Source: Citrobacter sp. Marseille-Q6884 (GTDB taxonomy: Bacteria; Pseudomonadota; Gammaproteobacteria; Enterobacterales; Enterobacteriaceae). From it: a stretch of 64,000 nt of DNA. The stretch's first letter is position 1. Every line of letters begins with the position of its first letter. Where the stretch lies: positions 2,914,001 through 2,978,000 of the forward strand of contig NZ_CAMDRE010000001.1 in NCBI RefSeq assembly GCF_945906775.1, written 5' to 3'. Made by a program: the position numbers and the translations under genes. The notes beneath the pieces were generated by a model. It was not told the origin of the DNA, searched no databases, and saw nothing but the letters and a program-made list of their open reading frames with translations. Below are positions 18,285 through 27,658 of the stretch, in pieces.

Positions 18285-19016
18285 TTAAATACCGAGTGGA
18301 TAAATATCGTGTCCCAGCGCACGCCATTCACTTAACTGTTGTTGCTGAGCGGATGTTTGGCTTTCTCCGCACCAGACAAGTAACGTTCGTCCCTCAAACA
18401 GCTCCGGTCGTAGTTGGGTTAACGAATGAGCCAGCACGTCAACTCGCCATCCCTGCTGGCTGGCGACCCAGGCTTCCAGCCACAGTCGGGTGGTATCATG
18501 AACATTCCAGCCAACGACCAGGGCATCTTTACCCTGTTTTTTGCGCGCGCTGTTAAGGCAAATCGCAATGTAATTAATGAGGACGCCATCCAGGATCCCC
18601 AGTAACGCCTGGAGGACAGGTTGCTGACATTGCAGGCGGCGGCGTAAAGGCGTGAACAAATGCGTGTTGAGCGTCTGTGCGGGATAATCCTGACCACGCT
18701 CTTTGATCCACAGCCTGAGGCTATGCAAATTATTATTTTGCAAATAGCTCAATAGCGTTTCTTGTTGTTCGCGCCAACCGTTATGTGCATCAATGCTCTC
18801 ATTGCTGAGTAACGTTTTGACCTTACTGACCTGAACGCCATTGTTTATCCAGCGTTTTATCTCGCGGATCCTGTCGATGTCTGCATCGTTAAACAGGCGA
18901 TGCCCACCGTCCGTCCGCTGCGGTTTTAGTAATCCATAACGCCTCTGCCACGCGCGTAAAGTGACAGGGTTGATATCACAAAGCAAAGCCACTTCACCTA
19001 TTGTGTAAAGCGCCAT
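18285..19016 (-). CDS. mlrA: MerR-type transcriptional regulator MlrA
   Basis: Activator of csgD, and so of curli and extracellular matrix production, in E. coli and Salmonella. It acts together with the PdeR/DgcM cyclic-di-GMP module. The 243-residue protein has the MerR winged-helix at the N-terminus (MALYTIGEVALLCDINPVTLRAW, residues 1-70) and a C-terminal effector region with VVGWNVHDTTRLWLE. Length and sequence match E. coli MlrA closely. The promoter lies in the 225 bp shared with btsS. Confidence 0.95.
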   Translation of the reverse strand: MALYTIGEVALLCDINPVTLRAWQRRYGLLKPQRTDGGHRLFNDADIDRIREIKRWINNGVQVSKVKTLLSNESIDAHNGWREQQETLLSYLQNNNLHSLRLWIKERGQDYPAQTLNTHLFTPLRRRLQCQQPVLQALLGILDGVLINYIAICLNSARKKQGKDALVVGWNVHDTTRLWLEAWVASQQGWRVDVLAHSLTQLRPELFEGRTLLVWCGESQTSAQQQQLSEWRALGHDIYPLGI

Positions 19017-19241
19017 CGTTGTCTCACTCTTGCTCGCGAGGTCCCAGTTTTACTTTAGACGCTCTTTTGCGAACCAGGTAGTTTTGTTTGTTTTTTGATC
19101 TATTAATGGGTGATATTGTAGTCATACTCGCGCTTTTGAGTGATCGTTCTCACAAATTCCTTTTTTTTTGCAACAGTTCAAAGAAAGTTAAGCGCAGCCC
19201 ATGTATGTTACGCGCTTTTAAGCGATGTGTGGTTGGCGGGT

Positions 19242-20927
19242 ATGTACGAGTTTAATCTGGTGTTGCTGCTGCTTCAGCAGATGTGCGTGTTTCTCGTGAT
19301 CGCGTGGCTAATGAGCAAAACGCGTTTATTTATTCCGCTGATGCAAGTCACCATCCGACTGCCGCACAAACTCCTCTGCTATGTCACCTTTTCCATATTC
19401 TGCATTATGGGCACCTATTTTGGGCTGCACATAGATGACTCGATCGCCAATACCCGAGCCATCGGCGCGGTCATGGGCGGCTTGCTTGGTGGACCCGTTG
19501 TCGGTGGTTTAGTGGGGCTGACCGGTGGTCTGCATCGCTATTCGCTGGGTGGGATGACCGCACTGAGCTGCATGATCTCAACCATCGTGGAAGGCCTGCT
19601 CGGCGGGCTGGTACACAGCATGCTCGCCCGTCGTGGTCGTACCGACAAAGTGTTTAGCCCGCTGACAGCGGGCGCAATTACCTTCTTTGCCGAACTGGTG
19701 CAGATGCTGATCATTTTATTGATAGCTCGCCCGTTTGAAGATGCGTTTCGCCTGGTGAGTAACATTGCTGCGCCAATGATGGTGACCAATACCGTAGGCG
19801 CGGCATTGTTTATGCGTATCTTGCTCGACAAACGCGCCATGTTTGAGAAGTACACCTCGGCGTTTTCTGCCACTGCGCTAAAAGTGGCGGCCTCAACGGA
19901 AGGGATTTTGCGTCAGGGGTTCAACGAGGTGAACAGCATGAAGGTCGCCCAGGTGCTGTATGAGGAACTGGATATCGGCGCTGTGGCCATCACCGATCGC
20001 GATAAGCTGTTGGCGTTTACCGGTATTGGCGACGACCATCACCTGCCAGGCAAACCTATCTCTTCATCCTATACCCTCAAGGCGATTGAAACCGGAGAGG
20101 TGGTCTATGCCGACGGTAACGAAGTGCCTTACCGTTGCTCTTTGCATCCGCAATGCAAATTAGGCTCGACGCTGGTCATCCCGCTGCGGGGTGAAAACCA
20201 ACGGGTAATGGGGACGATCAAACTGTATGAAGCGAAAAACCGCCTCTTTAGCTCGATCAACCGTACCCTTGGCGAAGGGATCGCGCAGCTGCTGTCGGCG
20301 CAGATCCTCGCCGGACAATATGAGCGTCAAAAAGCGATGCTCACGCAATCCGAAATTAAGCTGTTGCATGCGCAGGTGAATCCCCATTTTCTGTTTAATG
20401 CGCTCAATACCATCAAAGCGGTGATTCGACGTGACAGCGAGCAGGCAAGCCAACTGGTGCAATATCTCTCGACGTTCTTTCGCAAAAACTTAAAACGCCC
20501 GTCGGAGATTGTGACGCTGGCTGATGAAATTGAGCACGTTAATGCCTATTTGCAAATTGAAAAGGCGCGATTCCAGTCGCGTCTGCAAGTGACCCTGACG
20601 GTCCCGGAAGCGCTGTCGTACCAGCAGTTGCCGGCATTTACCCTGCAACCGATTGTGGAGAATGCCATTAAGCATGGCACTTCGCAGTTACTCGGTACGG
20701 GTGAAGTTTCTATTACCGCCCGACGCGAAGGGTTGTACCTGATGCTGGATATTGAAGATAACGCCGGGCTATATCGACCGACGACAGAAGCCAGCGGACT
20801 GGGCATGAATCTGGTTGATAAACGACTGCGGGAGCGGTTTGGTGATGATTTTGGCATCAGCGTAACCTGTGAGCCCGACTGCTTTACCCGAATCACTTTA
20901 CGACTTCCTCTGGAGGAACAGGCATGA
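19242..20927 (+). CDS. btsS: pyruvate-sensing histidine kinase BtsS (YehU)
   Basis: LytS-type sensor kinase that in E. coli responds to extracellular pyruvate and, through BtsR, induces the pyruvate transporter gene btsT (yjiY). From ATG 19242 the protein has 561 residues: a 5TM-LYT membrane sensor (residues 1-190, including GGLLGGPVVGGLVGLTGG), a GAF domain, and a His_kinase domain with the phospho-acceptor region AQVNPHFLFNALNTIKA. The open frame extends upstream, but K-12 BtsS begins at this methionine. It overlaps btsR by 4 bp. Confidence 0.96.
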   Translation: MYEFNLVLLLLQQMCVFLVIAWLMSKTRLFIPLMQVTIRLPHKLLCYVTFSIFCIMGTYFGLHIDDSIANTRAIGAVMGGLLGGPVVGGLVGLTGGLHRYSLGGMTALSCMISTIVEGLLGGLVHSMLARRGRTDKVFSPLTAGAITFFAELVQMLIILLIARPFEDAFRLVSNIAAPMMVTNTVGAALFMRILLDKRAMFEKYTSAFSATALKVAASTEGILRQGFNEVNSMKVAQVLYEELDIGAVAITDRDKLLAFTGIGDDHHLPGKPISSSYTLKAIETGEVVYADGNEVPYRCSLHPQCKLGSTLVIPLRGENQRVMGTIKLYEAKNRLFSSINRTLGEGIAQLLSAQILAGQYERQKAMLTQSEIKLLHAQVNPHFLFNALNTIKAVIRRDSEQASQLVQYLSTFFRKNLKRPSEIVTLADEIEHVNAYLQIEKARFQSRLQVTLTVPEALSYQQLPAFTLQPIVENAIKHGTSQLLGTGEVSITARREGLYLMLDIEDNAGLYRPTTEASGLGMNLVDKRLRERFGDDFGISVTCEPDCFTRITLRLPLEEQA

Positions 20928-21643
20928 TTAAAGTGCTGATTGTGGATGACGAACCGTTAGCGCGGGAGAATCTGCGGATCCTGTTGCAGGAGCAAAGCGA
21001 CATCGAGATAGTGGGGGAGTGCTCGAATGCGGTTGAAGCCATCGGCGCAGTCCATAAATTACGCCCGGATGTGTTGTTTCTCGATATTCAGATGCCGCGG
21101 ATTAGCGGGCTGGAGATGGTAGGGATGCTTGACCCGGAACATCGTCCCTATATCGTTTTTCTGACCGCTTTTGATGAATATGCCGTTAAAGCGTTTGAAG
21201 AACATGCCTTTGACTATCTGCTGAAGCCGATAGAAGAAGCGCGGCTGGAGAAAACGCTGATCCGTTTACGTCAGGAGCGAACGAAGCAAGATGTATCGGT
21301 ACTCCCGGAAAATCAGCAGACGTTAAAATTTATTCCGTGCAGCGGTCACAGCCGAATCTACCTGCTGCAAATGGATGATGTTGCATTTATCAGTAGCCGC
21401 ATGAGCGGTGTCTATGTGACCAGCAGCGATGGCAAAGAAGGGTTTACTGAGCTGACGCTGAGAACACTGGAGAGCCGAACGCCCTTGCTGCGTTGCCATC
21501 GACAATACCTGGTGAACATGGCGCAATTGCAGGAGATTCGCCTGGAAGATAATGGTCAGGCTGAGTTGCTGCTGCGTAATGGTCTGACGGTTCCGGTGAG
21601 CCGTCGTTATCTGAAGAGTCTAAAAGAGGCGATTGGATTGTAA
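20924..21643 (+). CDS. btsR: LytTR response regulator BtsR (YehT)
   Basis: Response regulator partner of BtsS. The 239-residue protein has a receiver domain with phospho-acceptor D54 (VLFLDIQMP) and the acidic pair D8/D9, followed by a LytTR DNA-binding domain (about residues 137-239, LLRCHRQYLVNMAQL). The start overlaps the btsS stop (ATGA), so the pair is translationally coupled. Confidence 0.97.
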   Translation: MIKVLIVDDEPLARENLRILLQEQSDIEIVGECSNAVEAIGAVHKLRPDVLFLDIQMPRISGLEMVGMLDPEHRPYIVFLTAFDEYAVKAFEEHAFDYLLKPIEEARLEKTLIRLRQERTKQDVSVLPENQQTLKFIPCSGHSRIYLLQMDDVAFISSRMSGVYVTSSDGKEGFTELTLRTLESRTPLLRCHRQYLVNMAQLQEIRLEDNGQAELLLRNGLTVPVSRRYLKSLKEAIGL

Positions 21644-21689
21644 AACTGATACACTGCGCGCCATTGCATCACAGACAGTTGAAGGCTCT

Positions 21690-22157
21690 ATGCTAAGTAA
21701 CGATATTCTTCGTAGCCTGCGCTACACCCTGAAAGCGAACAATAATGACATGGTGCGCATTCTTGCGCTTGCTGACATGGAGTCCACCTCCGCGAGTTTC
21801 GATACCTGGACGACGAAAGAAGATGAAGAGGGCTTTGTTCGTTGCCCTGACATCATTCTTTCCGGTTTTTTGAACGGCCTTATCTACCAGAAGCGCGGTA
21901 AAGATGATTCTGCGCCGGAACTGGCGCTTGAGCGTCGTGTTAACAATAATACGGTGCTGAAAAAACTGCGTATCGCCTTCTCGCTCAAAACCGATGATAT
22001 TCTGGCTATCATGACTGAGCAGAAATTCCGTGTGTCGATGCCGGAAATCACCGCCATGATGCGTGCGCCGGACCACAAAAACTACCGCGAGTGCGGGGAT
22101 CAGTTTTTGCGTTATTTCCTGCGCGGTTTGACGGTCAGAGAGCACACAAAGAAGTGA
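21690..22157 (+). CDS. yehS: DUF1456 family protein YehS
   Basis: A 155-residue cytoplasmic protein with two DUF1456 repeats (NDILRSLRYTLKANNNDMVRI near the N-terminus and NNTVLKKLRIAFSLKTDDIL in the second half). It matches E. coli YehS except for a more divergent stretch at residues 28-45. Function is unknown. It follows btsR by 46 bp and may be cotranscribed with it. A bidirectional terminator separates it from the convergent metG. Confidence 0.93.
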   Translation: MLSNDILRSLRYTLKANNNDMVRILALADMESTSASFDTWTTKEDEEGFVRCPDIILSGFLNGLIYQKRGKDDSAPELALERRVNNNTVLKKLRIAFSLKTDDILAIMTEQKFRVSMPEITAMMRAPDHKNYRECGDQFLRYFLRGLTVREHTKK

Positions 22158-22198
22158 TCACGATGCAGGTCTGATGGCGCGACGTTTATCAGGCCAAT

Positions 22199-22227
22199 AA
22201 AAAACGCTGCCGAAGCAGCGTTTTTTT
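22199..22227. terminator. bidirectional terminator yehS/metG
   Basis: AAAAAA-CGCTGC-CGAA-GCAGCG-TTTTTTT: a perfect GC stem with a tetraloop and a T-run on either strand, placed between two convergent genes. Confidence 0.92.
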
Positions 22228-22234
22228 ATGCGGA

Positions 22235-24268
22235 TTATTTCACCTGTTGACCCGGCTTGGCACCTTCGTCAGGGCTTAACAGGAAAATATCTTTCCCGCC
22301 AGGGCCTGCCGCCATGACCATCCCTTCAGAAATCCCGAAGCGCATTTTACGTGGTGCCAGGTTGGCAACCATAATGGTCTGACGACCAATCAACGCTTGC
22401 GGATCAGGATAAGCTGAGCGAATACCAGAGAAGACGTTACGTTTCTCACCGCCCAGATCCAGCGTCAGGCGCAGCAGCTTGTCGGAGCCTTCAACAAACT
22501 CGGCGTTTTCAATCAGCGCCACGCGCAGATCGACTTTGGCGAAATCGTCAAAAGTGATCGTTTCCTGAATCGGATCATCCGCCAGTGGGCCAGTCACCGG
22601 TGCTGCAGTGGCTTTCACCTCTTCTTTAGAGGCCTCAACAAGGGCTTCAACTTGTTTCATATCGATGCGGTTGTAGAGCGCCTTAAAGGTGTTGACCTTA
22701 TGACCGAGCAGCGGCTGTTGGATAGCATCCCAGTTCAGTTCGGTGTTGAGGAATGCTTCAACACGCTCGCTCAGCGTTGGCAGAACCGGTTTCAGGTACG
22801 TCATCAGTACGCGGAACAGGTTGATACCCATGGAGCAAATTGCCTGCAGATCGGCATCACGTCCTTCCTGTTTAGCAACAACCCACGGAGCCTGTTCGTC
22901 AACGTAGCGGTTCGCCACGTCGGCCAGCGCCATGATTTCACGAATGGCTTTACCGAATTCGCGGTTGTCCCATGCTTCGCCAATGACCGCAGCGGCGTCG
23001 GTAAAGGTTTTGTACAGTGCTGGATCGGCAAGTTCGGATGCCAGTACACCGTCAAAACGCTTACTGATAAAGCCAGCGTTACGGGAAGCCAGGTTGACCA
23101 CTTTGTTGACGATGTCAGCGTTTACGCGCTGGACAAAGTCTTCCAGGTTCAGGTCGATGTCGTCAATACGGGAAGAGAGCTTCGCCGTATAGTAGTAGCG
23201 CAGGCTGTCGGCATCGAAGTGCTTCAGCCAGGTGCTGGCCTTAATGAAGGTCCCGCGAGACTTGGACATCTTCGCCCCGTTCACCGTCACATAACCGTGG
23301 ACGAACAGGTTGGTTGGTTTGCGGAAGTTACTGCCTTCCAGCATGGCAGGCCAGAACAGGCTGTGGAAGTAGACGATGTCTTTACCGATGAAGTGATACA
23401 GCTCAGCATCGGAATCTTTCTTCCAGTACTCATCGAAGCTTACGGTATCGCCGCGCTTATCGCACAGGTTTTTGAAGGAGCCCATATAGCCAATTGGCGC
23501 ATCCAGCCAGACATAAAAATACTTGCCCGGTGCGTTCGGGATTTCAAAACCAAAATATGGTGAATCGCGGGAGATATCCCATTGCTGCAGGCCGGATTCA
23601 AACCATTCCTGCATCTTGTTCGCGACCTGCTCCTGGAGTGCGCCGCTGCGCGTCCATGCCTGCAGCATTTCGCTGAAGGACGGCAGGTCAAAGAAGAAGT
23701 GTTCGGAGTCACGCATCTCCGGCGTCGCGCCAGACACGACGGATTTAGGCTCGATAAGTTCAGTCGGGCTGTAGGTCGCGCCACAGACTTCACAGTTATC
23801 GCCGTATTGATCCGGAGCCTTACATTTCGGGCAGGTGCCTTTAACAAAACGGTCCGGCAGGAACATGCCTTTTTCCGGATCGTAAAGCTGAGAGATCGTG
23901 CGGTTTTTAATAAAACCGTTTTCTTTCAGGCGTGTGTAAATCAGCTCAGACAACTCGCGGTTCTCTTCGCTATGCGTAGAGTGGTAGTTGTCGTAGCTAA
24001 TGTCGAAACCTGCAAAATCAGTCTGATGCTCCTGACTCATTTCACCGATCATCTGCTCTGGCGTGATCCCAAGCTGCTGTGCTTTCAGCATGATTGGCGT
24101 ACCGTGTGCATCGTCCGCGCAGATGAAATTTACCTGGTGGCCGCGCATTCGCTGGTAACGGACCCAGACATCAGCCTGGATGTGCTCCAGCATATGGCCG
24201 AGGTGGATAGAGCCGTTGGCGTACGGCAGCGCGCACGTTACCAGAATTTTCTTCGCGACTTGAGTCAT
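22235..24268 (-). CDS. metG: methionyl-tRNA synthetase
   Basis: Class I aminoacyl-tRNA synthetase that charges initiator and elongator tRNA-Met. The 677-residue protein carries the HIGH-type motif (GSIHLGHML), the zinc-knuckle cysteines CPKC and CEVC, the KMSKS loop (AKMSKSRG near residue 332), and a C-terminal tRNA-binding/dimerisation domain (from about 575, FDDFAKVDLRVALIE). The start is ATG 24266-24268, matching the family; an in-frame TTG three codons upstream is not needed. It is divergent from apbC. Confidence 0.98.
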   Translation of the reverse strand: MTQVAKKILVTCALPYANGSIHLGHMLEHIQADVWVRYQRMRGHQVNFICADDAHGTPIMLKAQQLGITPEQMIGEMSQEHQTDFAGFDISYDNYHSTHSEENRELSELIYTRLKENGFIKNRTISQLYDPEKGMFLPDRFVKGTCPKCKAPDQYGDNCEVCGATYSPTELIEPKSVVSGATPEMRDSEHFFFDLPSFSEMLQAWTRSGALQEQVANKMQEWFESGLQQWDISRDSPYFGFEIPNAPGKYFYVWLDAPIGYMGSFKNLCDKRGDTVSFDEYWKKDSDAELYHFIGKDIVYFHSLFWPAMLEGSNFRKPTNLFVHGYVTVNGAKMSKSRGTFIKASTWLKHFDADSLRYYYTAKLSSRIDDIDLNLEDFVQRVNADIVNKVVNLASRNAGFISKRFDGVLASELADPALYKTFTDAAAVIGEAWDNREFGKAIREIMALADVANRYVDEQAPWVVAKQEGRDADLQAICSMGINLFRVLMTYLKPVLPTLSERVEAFLNTELNWDAIQQPLLGHKVNTFKALYNRIDMKQVEALVEASKEEVKATAAPVTGPLADDPIQETITFDDFAKVDLRVALIENAEFVEGSDKLLRLTLDLGGEKRNVFSGIRSAYPDPQALIGRQTIMVANLAPRKMRFGISEGMVMAAGPGGKDIFLLSPDEGAKPGQQVK

Positions 24269-24432
24269 AGTGGGCAATTACTTCTTTTGTAGTGAAAAGG
24301 GCTTTGATAGTACCAAAATGGTAATTACTGCGCCAAGCGATAAGGGCATTTATCCGTAAATGATTAATTGTTGAGGTTGGAGTAAACTACCCAGTGACAA
24401 TCGAACTTTCAGAACAACAAAAAGGAGTCGGG

Positions 24433-25542
24433 ATGAACGCACAATCCCAGGCCAAATCACCAGAAACCCTGCGCGCGATGGTCGCCGGAACGCTGGCGAA
24501 TTTTCAGCATTCAACCCTGAAGCATAACCTGACGACGCTAAAAGCGTTGCATCACGTCGCCTGGATGGATGACACATTGCACGTTGAGCTGGTCATGCCG
24601 TTCGTCTGGCACAGCGCGTTTGAGGTATTAAAAGAGCAATGCAGTGCCGATTTACTGCGTATCACGGGCGCGAAAGCGATTGACTGGAAGCTGTCGCATA
24701 ACATCGCGACGCTGAAACGCGTGAAAAATCAGCCGGGAATTAATGGCGTCAAGAACATCATCGCGGTCAGCTCCGGTAAAGGTGGGGTGGGTAAATCGTC
24801 TACCGCTGTTAACCTGGCGCTGGCACTCGCGGCAGAAGGCGCGAAAGTCGGTATTCTTGATGCTGATATTTATGGCCCCTCCATTCCGACCATGCTTGGT
24901 GCGGAAAACCAGCGTCCGACCTCGCCAGATGGCACGCATATGGCGCCGATTATGTCCCACGGTCTGGCAACCAACTCAATTGGTTACCTGGTGACGGACG
25001 ATAACGCGATGGTATGGCGTGGCCCGATGGCCAGCAAAGCGTTGTTGCAAATGTTGCAGGAGACGTTATGGCCGGATCTCGATTATCTGGTACTGGATAT
25101 GCCGCCGGGCACCGGTGATATTCAACTGACCCTGGCGCAAAACATTCCGGTTACCGGGGCTGTTGTAGTAACAACGCCGCAGGACATCGCGCTGATCGAT
25201 GCGAAAAAAGGCATCGTCATGTTTGAAAAAGTGGAAGTGCCGGTGCTGGGCATTGTTGAGAACATGAGCATGCATATCTGCAGCAACTGTGGTCATCACG
25301 AGCCGATCTTTGGCACGGGCGGCGCGCAGAAACTGGCTGAGCAGTATCGCACGCAACTGCTGGGACAAATGCCGCTGCATATTTCCCTGCGTGAAGATCT
25401 CGACCGGGGTACGCCGACGGTTATTAGCCGGCCTGACAGCGAATTTACCGCTATTTACCGTGACCTGGCAGGGCGTGTAGCAGCACAGCTCTACTGGCAG
25501 GGCGAAGTCATCCCGGGTGAAATTGCGTTCCGCGCCGTTTAA
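24433..25542 (+). CDS. apbC: iron-sulfur cluster carrier ATPase ApbC/Mrp
   Basis: P-loop NTPase of the Mrp/Nbp35 type that binds and transfers Fe-S clusters, needed for thiamine synthesis in Salmonella. The 369-residue protein has a deviant Walker A (SSGKGGVGKSS, about residues 113-123) and a C-x2-C cluster site (HICSNCGHH, near 280). The start at 24433 has AAAGGAG 5 bp upstream, and the frame further upstream has only a GTG. Length equals E. coli Mrp. Confidence 0.96.
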   Translation: MNAQSQAKSPETLRAMVAGTLANFQHSTLKHNLTTLKALHHVAWMDDTLHVELVMPFVWHSAFEVLKEQCSADLLRITGAKAIDWKLSHNIATLKRVKNQPGINGVKNIIAVSSGKGGVGKSSTAVNLALALAAEGAKVGILDADIYGPSIPTMLGAENQRPTSPDGTHMAPIMSHGLATNSIGYLVTDDNAMVWRGPMASKALLQMLQETLWPDLDYLVLDMPPGTGDIQLTLAQNIPVTGAVVVTTPQDIALIDAKKGIVMFEKVEVPVLGIVENMSMHICSNCGHHEPIFGTGGAQKLAEQYRTQLLGQMPLHISLREDLDRGTPTVISRPDSEFTAIYRDLAGRVAAQLYWQGEVIPGEIAFRAV

Positions 25543-25554
25543 TCACTGCTGCAG

Positions 25555-25593
25555 ATATTCACCGCATTAATATATTATTAATGCGGTGAATAT
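25555..25593. repeat. 18-bp perfect inverted repeat after apbC
   Basis: ATATTCACCGCATTAATA and its exact complement are separated by only 3 bp, starting 12 bp after the apbC stop. There is no T-run beyond ATATT, so it may be a weak terminator or a protein-binding palindrome. Confidence 0.6.
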
Positions 25594-25803
25594 ATTAAAT
25601 GAAAAATAACGATTTATTGTTTATCCCGACTGAATAAATCCCCGCGTTTATCTGAAAGAACGTTGTAATCCATCATTTAAATTGATCAAATTCACTCCAT
25701 TAATCTACAATTTCAATTGGTCTGCGTGGATTCTTTCGCGCACCGTTCACTGAACAAACTGTGTTTATGCTGTTTTACGTTAACTACAGGAATAACGTTA
25801 AAA

Positions 25804-26088
25804 ATGAAAAACCGTTTGCAGATGGGAATAATTGTTTTGGCTTATGGAATAGGCTCTCCTGTCTTCGCCTCTGAGACGGCTACATTGACCATTAGCGGAA
25901 AAGTGTCGGCCCCCACCTGCAGTACCGATGTGGTAGATCACCAGATGTTGCAACGCTGTGGTAACACAACCCGCTTTTCTAACACTACAGATGCCATTGC
26001 AATCACCCCTGTCAGGGGCGTGGTAACCGAAGTGGTGACTGTCCCGGGGGATGCAACCCGGCGGATTGTGTTAAATCGTTACGACTAA
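25804..26088 (+). CDS. yehE: DUF2574 family secreted protein YehE
   Basis: A 94-residue protein with a signal peptide (MKNRLQMGIIVLAYGIGSPVFA-S). It ends RRIVLNRYD, as E. coli YehE does. The middle is quite diverged, but the pilin-like stretch ATLTISGKVSAPTCS is kept. The start ATG at 25804 was chosen because it opens the signal peptide; the frame is open 29 codons earlier without one. Function is unknown. It lies just before the yehDCBA fimbrial operon but has its own terminator hairpin. Confidence 0.82.
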   Translation: MKNRLQMGIIVLAYGIGSPVFASETATLTISGKVSAPTCSTDVVDHQMLQRCGNTTRFSNTTDAIAITPVRGVVTEVVTVPGDATRRIVLNRYD

Positions 26089-26103
26089 AAAACATCCTAT
26101 TGT

Positions 26104-26137
26104 ATAAGCTCATTATTTTTATGAATAATGAGCTTAT
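26104..26137 (+). terminator. terminator hairpin after yehE
   Basis: A 14-bp perfect stem (ATAAGCTCATTATT/AATAATGAGCTTAT) with a 6-nt loop is followed by ATTTATTTAT, 15 bp after the yehE stop. It separates yehE from the fimbrial operon. Confidence 0.7.
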
Positions 26138-26366
26138 ATTTATTTATGCTAAATATGATTTTATGGACAGTTAATTTCATTAATTTATTAATTGTAGCCA
26201 TAATGATAAGTGCAAATTATTTGTTGCAACTATATTGCTTGTTGTTATTTGTTTTAAATCAATAAAACAATGTCTTTACATTGCGATAACGATCTTCCTA
26301 TGCGAATTTAATTCCAGGAGTTAACCACTCTTAACAAATAGAAATTAATTCATTAAGGAAGATACT

Positions 26367-26918
26367 ATGAAACGTTCAATTATTTCTGCTGCTGTGCTGT
26401 CTGCTGTATTTATGAGCGCTGGGGCTTTTGCTGCTAATAGTGATACTGGGATATTAAATATTGTTGGCACAGTAGTTGGTACATCCTGTCAGTTTGTGTC
26501 AGGGAATAGTTCCGAAGATGTTGTTTTAAACCAGGTTGAAACGAATAAATTAAATGGTTTAACTGCTGGTGAGATCTACACACCGATCAAAGAACAAACT
26601 AAACACCTCAAAATTTATTGCCCAGATATTGAAGAAGGTAAAGTTCTGAATATTACTGTCAAAGCGCCAAATTTAGATGAGAATGGCGTTATTGGAAACA
26701 CTTTAAATGATGGTGCTAAAGGTGTCGGTTTTGCTTTGAGGTATAAAAATAAAGCTGTTAATCATAGCTCAAATAGCATTGCCGTCGAAGTTGGTGAATT
26801 TGATTCAGATAAGACCTATATGATTCCACTGGATGTTTATTATGCCAAACAAAGTGATACATCTGTTACTTCTGGGGATGTGAACGCCACTGTCACACTA
26901 CAGGCTGCATATAATTAG
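26367..26918 (+). CDS. yehD: major fimbrial subunit (YehD-like)
   Basis: Pilin of a chaperone-usher fimbria. The 183-residue precursor has a signal peptide identical in style to E. coli YehD (MKRSIISAAVLSAVFMSAGAFA) and then a pilin domain with two cysteines (VGTSCQFVSG and KIYCPDIEEG) for the conserved disulfide. The mature part is strongly diverged from K-12 YehD, as expected for a surface antigen. A tyrosine near the C-terminus (QAAYN) matches the penultimate-aromatic rule for subunits that bind the chaperone. The gene is AT-rich. It heads the operon, with a hairpin before the chaperone gene. Confidence 0.85.
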   Translation: MKRSIISAAVLSAVFMSAGAFAANSDTGILNIVGTVVGTSCQFVSGNSSEDVVLNQVETNKLNGLTAGEIYTPIKEQTKHLKIYCPDIEEGKVLNITVKAPNLDENGVIGNTLNDGAKGVGFALRYKNKAVNHSSNSIAVEVGEFDSDKTYMIPLDVYYAKQSDTSVTSGDVNATVTLQAAYN

Positions 26919-26924
26919 TTGTGT

Positions 26925-26950
26925 AGGCCGGCATAATTTGCCGGCCTTTT
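26925..26950 (+). terminator. intercistronic hairpin between pilin and chaperone genes
   Basis: 9-bp arms AGGCCGGCA/TGCCGGCCT with a 5-nt loop, followed by TTTTAT, lie in the 47-bp gap after the pilin gene. It has the form of a partial terminator or mRNA stabiliser that keeps pilin expression above that of the assembly genes (inference). Confidence 0.75.
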
Positions 26951-26965
26951 ATAAGGTGGTCAACC

Positions 26966-27646
26966 ATGAAAAAAATTTTTCTTTTTTCGCTGTTTTTTAT
27001 TTCAACAGCAAATGCCGGTGTAGTCATTTACGGTACCCGCGTTATCTACCCCGCTGAGAAAAGTGAAGTACTGGTGCAACTGATGAACCAGGGTACGCGC
27101 TCTTCCCTGGTTCAGTCGTGGATTGATGATGGCGACACATCGTTACCGCCAGAAAAAATCCAGGTGCCTTTTTTGCTCACTCCGCCGGTGGCAAAAGTTG
27201 CAGGGGATTCAGGCCAGCAACTGAAAATTAAAAAAATGCCGAACAGGTTACCGAATGATAAAGAGAGCTTGTTTTATCTTAATGTCCTGGATATTCCACC
27301 AAACAATCCTGAAAGTGCAGGGAAGAACGTACTGAAATTCGCCATGCAAAATCGCATTAAACTTTTTTACCGACCTAAAGGTATCTCACCCGTTAATAAA
27401 AATACTTTTCAGAAGTTAATAATAAAACGAAGTGGCAACGACTTTATCATTAAAAATGATGCGGCCAATTGGGTTACCATCACCGAGGTGAAAGCCAGTA
27501 ATGTTAAAATAAACAATGAAAGTATGATGCTCGCACCCTTATCCAGTCAGACTGTAAAATTAAAGAACGTGAATGCCAGTCAGTATAATCTGACCATTAT
27601 TGACGATCACGGTAATTATATTAGCGATAACGTCAGCCTAAAATAA
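26966..27646 (+). CDS. yehC: periplasmic fimbrial chaperone (YehC-like)
   Basis: PapD-type chaperone that folds pilin subunits in the periplasm and delivers them to the usher. The 226-residue protein has a short signal peptide (MKKIFLFSLFFISTANA), the first Ig domain with the GTRVIYPAEKSEV edge strand that supplies the cleft arginine, and the domain-junction motif FAMQNRIKLFYRPKG. An AAGGTGG Shine-Dalgarno precedes the start. It is followed 12 bp later by the usher gene. Confidence 0.92.
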   Translation: MKKIFLFSLFFISTANAGVVIYGTRVIYPAEKSEVLVQLMNQGTRSSLVQSWIDDGDTSLPPEKIQVPFLLTPPVAKVAGDSGQQLKIKKMPNRLPNDKESLFYLNVLDIPPNNPESAGKNVLKFAMQNRIKLFYRPKGISPVNKNTFQKLIIKRSGNDFIIKNDAANWVTITEVKASNVKINNESMMLAPLSSQTVKLKNVNASQYNLTIIDDHGNYISDNVSLK

Positions 27647-27658
27647 CAGGAGCTGATT

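Noticed and set aside
22652..23563. 303-codon forward open frame inside metG
   Set aside because: Antisense shadow of metG; no start signal or family similarity.
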